DNA from: Paragordius varius
Taxonomy: Eukaryota > Nematomorpha
Length of the DNA: 64,000 nt
Reading direction: 5' to 3'
Assembly: GCA_964247055.1 (NCBI GenBank)
Contig: OZ176052.1
Span: forward strand, 1,550,001-1,614,000
A program made the position numbers and the translations under genes. Positions 1 through 10,830 of this stretch are shown one piece after another. Numbering within the stretch: position 1 is the first letter of the stretch; every line of letters begins with the position of its first letter. The notes under the pieces were generated by a model that worked only from the letters and a program-made list of their open reading frames with translations, ran no database searches and had not been told where the DNA came from.

Positions 1-1046
1 TATAGCAAATGTTTATGATAAATAACACTAACACTCTTGTTGTAAAAATGATATTCACAGAATTTTTAATGCGTGTTTTACATTGCATGCTGCTAGTTAC
101 ATGCTATAAAAAGTACAAAAAATGTAATGAGATGGAAAGGAGGAAAAGATAATATCATCTATTTTCTATAAAAAAAATGTGCTGCATAAAAAAAATATAA
201 AAACAATGCGAAGGACTGACTATTTTATCTATATGAGGATAAAAACAAACAAGAAATGAATGTATGAAAAATAATGTGTTTTGTGTATTTGCTTGAAAAA
301 TCATCATATAAAGTACAATTAATAAAATGTTTCTTAAACGGTGTTTATCTAAAATTAAAGGTGTAAATTATGTTTTCAATAGCTATTTTATAAAATCTAA
401 AAAATTTAATCAATCTTCTAATTAAATTATTTAGCTTAAAAGCTAAAATTTAAAACCTTGTACCTCGGACTTAAATAAAAAAAAGTTGCATGAAATGGCT
501 AAAAAATATCCGTATCTTCAAAATATTTTGACTATGAATTTTTGTATAAAAAATTAAATAAAAGAGTTATAAATTTTATGTATGAAAAATACAGAAATTT
601 ATATATGTCAAATTTTGGTGTGAGTTATACTTTGGGAAATTCTAGAAGGATGGACATTTACTATTTGGGGTTAAACGGCGTATCCATGTATGAATGGCAA
701 TAACATGCGCCAAACACCTTCATTATTATTTTTAGCTTAAAGCATAACACTTGAAATCTGAATTTAAATATATAATATACAAGCTGTGCCTGTCACATGT
801 CGCTATGAAGTATTAGACACCATTGTGGATTTTTCTATAATATATTTTCCAATTATTAAATGTTTTATATTAATTTTAACTTAGGTGTATTTTTCATTAT
901 ACACAATGGTTAATATAGAGGCTCTTGTATAAAAATTTTGCCTTAAACAAATTTTATTGCCATGATTTTATCCTGGTAGTATCAATATTCGGAAATGGTT
1001 AATAACCACTTTTATATATGGATCTGAATTTAACATATAGTATGGA
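1..1046. other. AT-rich intergenic DNA, no gene seen
   Basis: No open reading frame with recognisable protein features, no exon-like segment and no clear repeat boundary was found. The last 8 bases (1039-1046) are the left target-site duplication of the hAT element that follows. Confidence 0.5.
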
Positions 1047-1449
1047 TAAGGTGACCAGACGTCCCGCTTTTTCACACTTTGTCCCGCGTCCCGCTACGTT
1101 TTTAAAATCGCTTTTTCACGATTATCTAAAAAATTTTTTTTATCCGTTTAAATTTTTTATCATAAAATATATTTTAAGTTATTCAATTTTAAATTAAGAT
1201 TTTTTATTTTTAAATTAAAAATATTTATTTTTTTCGTATTTATATCATATGATTATACACTTTGCTTCCTACTACTGTCATCATTATCAAAAAGCCAAGT
1301 TAATACCACAAATCTCTAGATTAAAAGACAAATTAATACCGCAAATCGGTAGCTTAAAGGACAAATTGTACCACAAATCCGTACCTTACATGTTTGTTCC
1401 AGAAAATTAAGGTAATATAATAGTTATTATACTAATAGTAGTTTATAAT

Positions 1450-3293
1450 ATGAGCACAAAAAGAGGTTGTAAATTCAACGATAAATTAATGAAAGAATTT
1501 CCTTTTATCAAAACGAAGAATAAATCATTTATGTTTTTTATGCGAGGGGGAATTCACCCTAGAACATGGCGGCAAGCATGATATTACAAAGCAATTGTAA
1601 ACACAGAAACATAAAGAAATATTTGGATATAGCGGCATCATCTTACAAAATGAGTGATTTTTATCGAAAAACCGCTTTTGAAGAGGAAGAGAAGGATTTA
1701 CATTAGCCGAAGGCGTTTTATCTTTTCACGCCGTTTATCAAAATCATTCCTTTAGATCTATGGATTGTACCTCACAAGTTATTCGCACGTTATTCCATAA
1801 AAAATATACATGTGCCCGTACAAAGGCTGAAGCCATTGTGTGCAATGTCCTTTCGCCACAAATATTTTCTGAAATACAAAAAGATTTGCTGAAAATTAAT
1901 TTTTTATCTCTCTACTCTAATGCATCAAATCACCAAGAAACAAAATTATTTCCTACTTTAATAAGATATTTGGATTCAGAAACCGGAGTAAATAAAAATT
2001 TAAAATTAATTTCTCCACCCAGTGAAAATTCCGAAATAATATTTACTTCAATAATGCATATTCTAAAAAAAAATAATTTAAAAGTCAAAATTATCGCATA
2101 TTGCGCTGACAACATCAATACGAACTCTGGTGGAAAAGCAAGGAGGGGAACAAAAAATATTTTAAATTAACATATCTTAATCAAAACATTATTGGCGTCG
2201 GGTGTGCAGCGCATATAATACACAACGCTATTCAAACAGCTGCTGATTTGTTACCCCTAGATGTGGAAAATGTAGTTGTTAAAATATATCCCTATTTTTA
2301 TATATGCACGGTACGCGTTGCTCTTAAGAAATTATGTGAAATGCAGAAGTTCAATATTACAAAATGTTTGGATTTTGTAAAACTCGTTGGTTAGCTCCTC
2401 TGCCAGCTATCGAAAGAATTTTAAAAATGTATGTCCTTAAAAATCATTTTTTTATCACAGGACAAATGTCTTACAACTTTAAAAATTTTTGAAAGTGATT
2501 CTTCAAAAATATGGTTAGAATTCTTATAATCAAGCTTCTCCTTTCAAAATGTTATTAATTTTATAGAAGGTGACAAAATTTCGGCAATCGAAGTAGCCAA
2601 TAAAAATAATAACCTAAAATTATAATGTCAAGAACGGTTAGAAAATAATTTTCTACCATTAATCATCCGCAATATAATAAATAATTTAGAAAAACAAGGC
2701 TTAATAAATCGCCAAGCTATCCTGTACCATATTAAAATGTTTTATGCAAACTGTAAAGATTATTTGGAAGACTGGACGACACAATTCAATGAAATTGATC
2801 ATTTTCATTGGATAACATTAAAATCAGAATTTAATTGGTGCGATGTTCAAAAATCATTTAATTATATCTGTTCCCAAAAATTCTCAAAAAGTAATCTTTC
2901 AGAAAATTATCTTTTTTCTGAAGAATCATTAGTTAAAAGATATATTAATATGAAAAACTTAAATTATGGACAAAATAAAAATATACAGTAGAAAAGAAAT
3001 GGTTGGAAATATTTCATCATTTTGAAGCCAACTATATTACATACAATAATATTTTAAAAATTGTGGAATTCGCACTATCTTTACCTGAAACCAACGCTGC
3101 TACTGAGCACGTTTTTTCCACAGTAAATCCGGTGTGGACATAGGAAAAATCAAATTTAAATGTTGAAACTTTAAAGGCCGTTTTATCTGTCAAATATAAT
3201 TTGACAATTCTTGTGAAGACTTCTACAATATTTTAAAAAATGATGACAATCTGCTAAAACGCATTCACTCAAACAAAAAATATACCAAAGAAT
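1450..3293 (+). pseudogene. hAT transposase remnant (BED-like/DDE/dimerisation)
   Basis: Fragments in several frames read as one hAT transposase of the cytoplasmic/vertebrate-like 'CKFN...EFPFIK' type. The start at 1450 reads MSTKRGCKFNDKLMKEFPF. The longest open piece, 1760-2170, begins MDCTSQVIRTLFHKKYTC. A stretch near 2190-2260 reads GCAAHIIHNAIQTAADLLP, a segment typical of the region around the hAT catalytic domain. The end holds the dimerisation signature LPETNAATEHVFSTVN (near 3085). Stops and frame changes separate the pieces (for example after TVNPVWT, where a codon reads TAG), so no transposase can be made. It lies entirely inside the TIR-bounded element. Confidence 0.8.
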
Positions 3294-3624
3294 AAAATAA
3301 TTTCTTTATAGTTTTTGCGTTAAAAAATAAACAAAATTACTTAAAATATTGTATATGTCTTCTTAATTTGTCAAATTATATTTGAACACATAAAATGGCT
3401 TTTATTCAACAATTTGATTCCGTGTCCTTACTTAATTTACTGTGGAAAAACGCGTTCAATAGCAGTGGTTCAGGTAAAGATAATAATTCTACAATTAAAA
3501 TATTATTATATGGAACATAATTTTTTAAAAATGATTATTTTAACCATTTTTATCCTACATATTTTTTCCTGTTGTCCATAATATAAGTTTTCATTCAATA
3601 TATTTATTTAATAATGAGACTTCA

Positions 3625-4075
3625 TAAAAAAGTGTCATTGTGCACCGTCCTGTCTTCCAAATAATCGTTTCTGTTTGTATAAAACATTTTTATATTCTGG
3701 CTATTCGTTGAGCCTTGTTTTTCTGGATGCTTTATAATATTGTGATTAGGTAATGGTATAAAATTATTTTCTAACCTTTTTTGACTTGGAATTTTAACCT
3801 TTGTCCTGTGATAAAAAATTGGATTCTAGGAGATCACATTTTTATAAATATTTCAATCGCTGGCAAAAGAGCTAACCAACAGTTCTACAATATCCAAGCA
3901 TTTTAACATCTATATTTTCCACATCCAGGGGTAACAAATCAGTAGCTGTTTGAATAGCGTTGTGTATCTGCCAATAATGTTTTGATTAAGATTATTCGCT
4001 AAATTGTTAAAAATATTTTTTGTGCCGCTTCTTGCATCACCCAGCGCACTTTGTGATGATTTCATCTTTATTATT
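3625..4075 (-). repeat. Inverted internal copy of hAT transposase segment
   Basis: Reading the minus strand here recovers diverged copies of plus-strand transposase DNA from about 2150-2800. Examples are the segment with AACAAATCAG...TTTGAATAGCGTTG (complement of the 2215-2260 region) and the piece around 3650-3720 that mirrors 2690-2790. The copy is shorter (about 450 versus 650 bp) because parts are missing. It may be a second hAT fragment inserted in reverse, or an inverted duplication. Transcription across 2100-4100 would give a hairpin RNA. Confidence 0.65.
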
Positions 4076-4689
4076 TTTTTCTAGAATATTACAATCACTT
4101 CACCCTTTGTTCGTGCACATGTAAATTTATTGAATAAGGTATCAAACAACCTGTAAGGTACAAATTTTTTTATATTTATAATGTATTTGTGTTAAAAATA
4201 AATAAATTTTACAATAAATTTTTTGTATAAAAATTTTGGTTGTCCCCAATGACCCTCTCCCCTTCTCAGATTTGTCCCGCTTTTTCCTTCAAAAAATCTG
4301 GTCACCTTAAGTATGGCCTTACCCAAAGCTTTAAAAACAGGAAGCTAAATTTTTTGCTTTTACACCGGAAATACTAAAATTGATCAATGGTCTCATCTAT
4401 TTTATAAAGGCCATTAAACTTAATTTGGTGGCGCATTTTACAGAAAGTGGAGCTCAACGGCTAATTAAAGAAGACTGTGGAATTTTGATTTAATACGAGA
4501 AATCCTAATTATTATATACATCTTAAAGAGTTTCCGATTACTCAACACCTCGTTCTGTGTCTATAACAAGGTATTAACATAAGTCGAGATTAAAAACACC
4601 TAATCTAAAATTCTTTAAACGGGTAAATTCTACTTTAATTGAATCTATATGAATTAACTTAGACGAAAATTAGCATGAATCAGTTATTT

Positions 4690-5005
4690 TGATATGATGA
4701 GTATTTAACATAGGGTGTAGCTTCTAGTGGTTCAACAGAAGTGGCTTCGTCGGCCTCATTTGAAAATATATGCAATAATAATTTATTAACTTTTCAACAT
4801 ATGACTGTAAAATGCCGACACAATATAACATTTTTTTCTAGATTTTGTCAATTGGGCATAATTATTTAGAATTTTTATAAGAAATATCAATTTTACTAAG
4901 ATTTTGTGATTATAATATTGCAAATAGAGTTCCAAATTTTCGCGGGCTGCGCATTAAGTCACGAGTGCCACGTGTTGGCCTCCCCTGCTCTAGTGGCCTA
5001 TCATA
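4690..5005. repeat. hAT-like MITE, decayed copy
   Basis: This roughly 300-bp stretch shares its middle (ATCAATTTTACTAAGATTTTGTG) and its GC-richer end (CGCGGGCTGCGCATTAAG...) with stretches near 10585-10830, 18340-18590 and 42605-42825. The 'GGGCCGCATT' type end near a CAGGGGT/AGGTGT-like terminus is common in non-autonomous hAT elements. Ends are too decayed to give a target-site duplication. Confidence 0.45.
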
Positions 5006-5447
5006 AAAGGTGATTCACAATTCTTTTAAATTGGAAATGACTAAAACTACCGTTAAATATATTTGGTCTCTAAACTTGTAGGAAAATTAGATTCAAACCA
5101 CGTTATTTTATATGGCGGCGCATTTTCGAGAGATAACTCTGCCCAGAGTTTAGTTTAAAAAGCGATGGACTCATCTAAAACCACTAGTGAATAAAAATTT
5201 ATAATTCAGACGAATAATAAATTAAAAATGTATTTTTGGTCAATGTAATTCAAGGTGAGCCATACACTGGGTCTTATTCATGCATGTGATTTAATATTCT
5301 TACATCTTGATTAATGAATTAAATCAAAAATGTGTTTTCAACACAAAAACAAATAGAAATCATGTTTTATCTCTAACTCGTTATATTTTTGGAAAAATGT
5401 TGAATTTTGAAAAAGTGCTGATTTTTGTTCGAAAGTATTGAGTATAA

Positions 5448-7400
5448 ATGAAATATAAAAATGGAAAATGCAGGCTTTGTGATCTGTTTCCGGAAAACCG
5501 GTAGAACCATAAATCTGAATTGTGAAAAAATATAATCTTTAATGAATGCCCTGACAATCGCTTCGCCCTTTTTTTGAATTAAGCCCCAGTTCGGGCCCAC
5601 CTCGTGTGAAAAACGGTTTTTTTGAAAACAAGTCCACAAAAATGGTGTTTGAGACAATTTTCCGGAAAATCTGTTGGACCATTCGATTTCAAATATAATT
5701 TTTTTTTACTTTCTTTGGATTGCGCCGAACATAGTCGGCTTGCTTTTTTAAGCCTTCTTTTTACCCGCGCCCCCCGTAAAATGCCATTTTTTCAAAAAAA
5801 TTAAGTCCACAAAAATAATTTTTTGAATTTATTTTTCGCACAAGGTATGAGACCGTCAAAGTTCAATGATAATTCCAGGTATTCCCTGTTAAAAGGCAAA
5901 ACTTTTAGTCGTGCGTTTTTTATATTGTCTGCTGGGTAAGAAAATACCCGCTAAAAACTGCCCCGTCATATCGAAACATGTGTTTAATAGCTGCTTAAAA
6001 TATTACCAGTAACAAGGCAAAAATTTAGGTCGTGTGGTTTATTAAATTAGCCGTTAATTAAGCCCTTCACGCCCTGAAAAATGCGCCAACATAGAATGAT
6101 TTTTTAGTTTTGAGGCAATTTTTTCAAAAACTAATAAGAGCATATGGAATCAATTATGATTTCAGGTATTTTCCGTAAAAGGCAAAAATTTTAATCATTG
6201 TGGTATCAGCCTTTGGGTAGGGTACCCGCCTAAAACTGCGAAATCATATTGCGTTGTTTATGAGTTAATTTTCAGAAAATTTATCAGGTCATATAAGTTT
6301 AATAAGGGCCTGAAATAATACCCGTAAAAAGGCAAAAATTAAAGTCGAGCGGTTAAATTAGCCATTAATTAGGCCCTTTACCCCCTAAAAAATGCGCTAT
6401 CATTGAACAATTTAGTTTTGAAGCCATTCTTTCAAACATTTTTAAAAACATATGGAATGAATGATGATTCCAGGTGTTACAAAGGCAAAAATTTCTATTG
6501 CACGTCTTTTTTATATTGGCCTCTGGGTAGGGAGCTATCCACCTACAACTGCGCTACCATATCGAAACAGCGTGACTTTGGAGGTAAATTTTAGAAAACT
6601 TATCAGGCCATGCTTGAAATATTACCCGTAAAAAGTAAAAAGTACAGCGGTTTTATTAAATTACCTCTTAATTAGGCCCTTGCCCTGAATAATGGCCCAC
6701 CATAGAATAACTTTTTGATTTTGAGGCAATTTTTTGAAAATCCCACGAGAGCATATGGAATCAATCATGATTCCAAGTACTACCCGAAATAAGGCCAAAA
6801 TTTTAATCGAGCGTTTTTTTTCTTTCGCCCCTGTTTAGTGGACTACCCGCATAAAACTGGGTCCCTATATCGATACAGCATGCCTTCGGAGCCAAATTTC
6901 AGAAAAAGCTTGAGACTATGCGAGTTCAATAAGGGCTTAAATTCATATTACTCCTTAAAAATAAATATTATATTATATTATAGGGGATTATCAATGAGTC
7001 GCTAAGTAAAGTTATACGCCATGAAAAATGCGCCGCCATGGAAGTTTTTTTAGTTCAAAAGCAATATCTCCAAGACTTTATAGGAACATATGGAATCCAT
7101 GATAATTCCAGATATTCCCCATATAAAAGTAAAAATTTTGCCCAACGCTTTTTTATGCCTCCCCCTGGGTAAGGTAAAAACTGCGCCACTATATATAAAT
7201 TGCGTTGTTTTGCAGCTAATTTTCAGAACATTTATGAAGCCATGTCAGCTCATTAAAAACTTGAAATATTATCCTTAACTACGTAAAAATCAAGGTAAGG
7301 CGTTTTTTATTAGCCGAGGCCTTTATGCCCTAAAAATACGCCATCATATAACGATAATTTAGTGTTGAGGTATTTTTTCGAATAACCCATGAGACGATGA
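5448..7400 (-). repeat. Satellite-bearing element: end block plus ~5 x 305-bp array
   Basis: 5448-5830 is the reverse complement of an end block found also at 9398-9962, 15590-16147 and 16745-17268. Its marks are GGGCCCAC next to a CGGGG/CCCCG stretch, CGCCGAACATAGTCGG and GAATGCCCTGACAATCGC. It is followed by a tandem array whose units share GCATATGGAATCAATNATGA, TTCCAGGTATT, AAAGGCAAAAATT, GGGTAGGGTACCCGCCTA and ATTAGGCCCTT. The CATATGGA anchor falls at 6143, 6449, 6752 and 7087, giving periods of 306, 303 and 335 bp, with degenerate units before and after. No coding capacity was recognised, so it is probably non-autonomous. Its superfamily could not be fixed. Confidence 0.75.
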
Positions 7401-7941
7401 TATCATAAGGTATATAAATAGATACAAAAAATAAATATTTAAGTTTTACCTAATGGCTTCTATCTACGGTGATCTATTCATGAAAATTAAAAAACATATG
7501 GATATTAGTTCCAACCTTAAATGGAAGGTGTTGTAATAGGATGAAATGTGCCAGCATCGTAATTGCTTATTCTTTTATGTCCTCGCGACTGGGCAGGCAA
7601 GATTTGTTTATATCCTTATCATTTAATAAAAAAAAGGGGAATACACAATTTGACTAATGTGCCTTAATCTATCTTTTTGTAACTTTATGTTTGATTCTTT
7701 AAAACTAGTTGGTTGAATGACATGAATGAATTATATTAACTGTGTTTTTTAAATAAAATATATTTTACATATTATATATGTGTCTCTAAATTTGTCTACT
7801 TATATGATATGCGTTATTCTATTTATTGTCTATACCAGAATTTGATTGGAATCATATATATAGTAATAATAAAATCATTTTAATCACATAAGCTAGTGAT
7901 GAATTACATAAAGGATAGCATAAATGTTATAACTATTATTT
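7401..7941. other. AT-rich spacer, nothing recognised
   Basis: Spacer between the satellite array and the 3' end of the left serine protease homolog gene. No gene, repeat boundary or RNA gene was recognised. Confidence 0.4.
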
Positions 7942-8289
7942 TTAATAAATTATATTTCCCGAAGAATTTTTTTCATCCAAAACGTTTTTGATAAAATCTT
8001 CATAATGATGTACCAAATAATATGGTTGATAGTCCCGTCGACAAACAGTATCTTTTCTTAAAGCAAGTAACATACCATGACAAACTAAGGGCATTCCCAA
8101 ATCATTCTACATTACATAGGATTATTTAATTTTAGTAATAAATGTAAAAAAACTTAATAGCTATGTGTTGTGTTGTTTAAGATGATCATTCCTAATTTTT
8201 TTATATAACAGTAACGAAATCTATGCTTGGCCCCTTCATATTTTATATGGCTAAAAGGGTAGGTAATTAATTTATATGTCCTTAATACT

Positions 8290-8655
8290 CCATTACCTTT
8301 GTGGTAGCTTTTATATCCCAGAGCGATTTGAAATTTGAATTTCTTAAAATATATCTAAGGTATTAGGCCGAATTAAAACATATGCTTTCTTTAAGCTCGT
8401 AAGCACATTATACAAAAAAACGATAAAACAATGTAAAATTGTTAAAAATATCCTCATACTTTATTGATGCGATATTTTTTCTAAAAAAACTTTATATCCC
8501 TAATGCAACAGACAAATAAATGTATATTATGGTTTGAAAATGTTAATTAAATTAATTAAGCTCTCATCAGGTTACATTTACTAGCAAAAACTTGATAATT
8601 GATTTCAAAATCAGCTGTTTAATTCAATCGTGTTGTTTTGGAGCTGTCCCATCAA
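8290..8655. repeat. Dispersed repeat, TTTATATCCC family, copy 1
   Basis: About 360 bp, with TTTATATCCCAGAGCGATTT, then AGGTATTAGGCCGAATT, then TATATCCCTAATGCAACAG, then AATCAGCTGTTTAATTCAAT. The same ordered words occur at 14208-14515 and 24659-25000. It lies in the last intron of the serine protease homolog A gene. Non-coding, family unknown. Confidence 0.6.
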
Positions 8656-9397
8656 GACTCTAGACCGTAAGAAATATTAGTTTTTTATCTAATACAGGAG
8701 AACAATGTTGTTTAATAATTAAATTTTAACTAAAATAACCAAAAAGTAGTTTAATTACAAGATTCAACTACCTCCATAAGTCATCGTGGACAAAAAGTTG
8801 AAGGTAATGAAGGGTTAAGAATATTAAATTTTTCAATAAATTAAAATTGCAAAAAAAAACGTGGCGCACATAGTTTTTGGAATTCGTATGTTGGCAAATG
8901 GATTGCCGTAAAATAAATTAAAATTAAACTCATGAGATTTAATAAATAAATAGAAAAATATTTATAATTAAATTATTAAAATTTGTTTATAAATATAGAA
9001 TTTAACATTGTTAAAATTTAAAAAATTCATGCAAGTTCAAATGATTGCTATGTATTAATTACCGTTTAGTTTACATTTAGACTTTTAGAATTCAATGAAA
9101 TCAAAACTTAACATTTTACAAGAAGATGCAATCAATTTTAATAATTTAATACTTTTTGATAATTTTATAAAATAATAAGACATTGCCATTGGAATTAAAT
9201 TAAATAATTAATGCACGCAGAAGTTTGGAAATCTAAATAGTAACCGTTTCCAGAATATAAACATTTAAACAAATATGATGATTATATATTAAAAATCGTG
9301 ATAATTTAATATACAATCTTTGTTTAATATTTTATTATTTATATATATTTTTTATATTGATTTATTATTTGTCCTGATGTTTTATTGTTAACTAGCG

Positions 9398-9962
9398 TAA
9401 ATCTCGTGTTGCTACGCAGCTTGAGGAAGTCCTTCCTCCGGGGGGGGGGGGGTCTTTTGAAAAAATGGACAATATCCACATATCCTTACCCAGCGGCTAT
9501 CATCAAAGAAACGCTTGACTAAAATTTTTGACTTTTAACAGGAAATACGTGGAATCCTTATTGAATTTTTACGGTCTCACACCTTGGGCGAAAAATAGAA
9601 TCAAAAAATTGACTTTGTTTTTTGAAAAAATGGCATTTTACGGGGGGAGCGGGTAAAAAGTGGCCTAAATTAAAAATGCGACCCGACTATGTTCGGCGCA
9701 ATCGAAAATAAGTAAACAAAAATTATATTTGAAATTGAATGGTCCAACACGTTTTCGGGATAATTTGTAGACTTGTGTTTTTTAAAAAAAACCATTTTTT
9801 ACACGGGGTGGGCCCGAACTGGGGCCTAATTTAAAAAAGGGCGAAGCTATTGCCGGGGCATTCAGTAATGATTATATTTTTTCGATATTTGGATTTGAAT
9901 GGGTTTACCGGAAACAAATCAAGCCAGCATTTTCCATTTTTATAAATATATAGATTTTTTAT
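9398..9962 (+). repeat. Satellite-element end block without array
   Basis: It begins CTCGTGTTGCTACGCAGC followed by a run of 13 or more G. It continues through the shared words CGACTATGTTCGGCGCAATC, TGAATGGTCCAACACG, GGGCCCGAACTGGGG and GGGCGAAGC, and ends in TTTTTATAAATATATAG. It is nearly the same as 15590-16147 and 16745-17268 and is the reverse complement of 5448-5960. It sits in the long last intron of the left serine protease homolog. Confidence 0.7.
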
Positions 9963-10584
9963 TAATTTTTCTCCTGATTTATTATTAATTATTATTTTAA
10001 GCGATTCACCTTTTTTACTTACCAACCTAACATCTAAAAAAGAGGGTTATCTACTATTTCTTATAAGTCGTAATTATAAAAAAAAAATATAAAATGCTAA
10101 ATGACATGTAAATTAAAAGCCCCTTTTAGCCATCTCTAAAATAAAGATAGGGGACCAATATTAGCTATCGCTATCGTATAATTGTTCATATTTTTTAACG
10201 CTAGAAGTGTGATATCGATTGTAATAAATGATAATCCTGATAAGCAGACTAATATTGTTAGATATATATGTCCAGTGAAAACAAATATAAAATTATGATA
10301 TAAAACTTGATTTGATTACATAAAAAATGTAATTCCAAATAAATTATTTATCTAATAATAGTAATTTTAAGCTATTTTGTCATACTTTGTTTTTATTTAA
10401 TTTTAACAAATTGCTATTCGTTATCTCATTTAAGTGAGTAATTTGACAGTTTTAATTTTTTTTGATTATAAACACAACGACATCATAACAACAAAACACA
10501 TTATGGGTTGGGTTAAGGGTTTAAAACAAATGGCTTCTCAGGCCAAATTTTTGACTCAAAAGATCCGACGGGTTGCATTTAAAA

Positions 10585-10830
10585 AATATATAGGCATTAA
10601 TGAATATTTTATGAGCTCTTAAAAACATAAGACTGTAAAAATAAAAACATGATATATAACTACTATTTAGATCTTTTTAAGTACATAACCAATTGGAAAG
10701 GATTACAGAAATTTGTTTAAAAAATATCGATTTGTGAGATTATGCTTGCAAATAATGTAATTTCACATTATTTATTTAGTAATTTCAAAATTTTTCGCGA
10801 GCCGCATGTTTTGGATACCCTTGGGTTAAG
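10585..10830. repeat. hAT-like MITE, decayed copy
   Basis: A region of about 245 bp ending ...TTTTTCGCGAGCCGCATG... that matches, in decayed form, the repeats at 4690-5005 and 18340-18590 (shared AAGACTGTAAAAT, a TTTTAGTAATT-like stretch, and a GC-rich end). It lies inside the serine protease homolog A locus. Confidence 0.35.

Larger units (their letters stand above)
1047..4309 (+). mobile_element. Decayed hAT-superfamily DNA transposon
   Basis: The element starts TAAGGTGACCAGACGTCCCG and ends CTGGTCACCTTA, so its termini are inverted repeats. It is flanked by near-identical 8-bp duplications, AGTATGGA (1039-1046) and AGTATGGC (4310-4317), the length expected for hAT transposons. It is about 3.26 kb long and encloses fragments of a hAT transposase on the plus strand, including a recognisable C-terminal dimerisation region near 3080-3210. 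The transposase is interrupted, so this copy is dead, though its ends are well kept. Part of the transposase also appears as an inverted copy before the right end. The family assignment rests on TIR, TSD length and protein motifs seen here. Confidence 0.88.

Noticed and set aside
9441-9453. Long G run (and a similar one at 15607) as a functional G-quadruplex signal
   Set aside because: Both runs sit at the same place in copies of one repeat family, so they are part of that repeat. No separate function can be argued.
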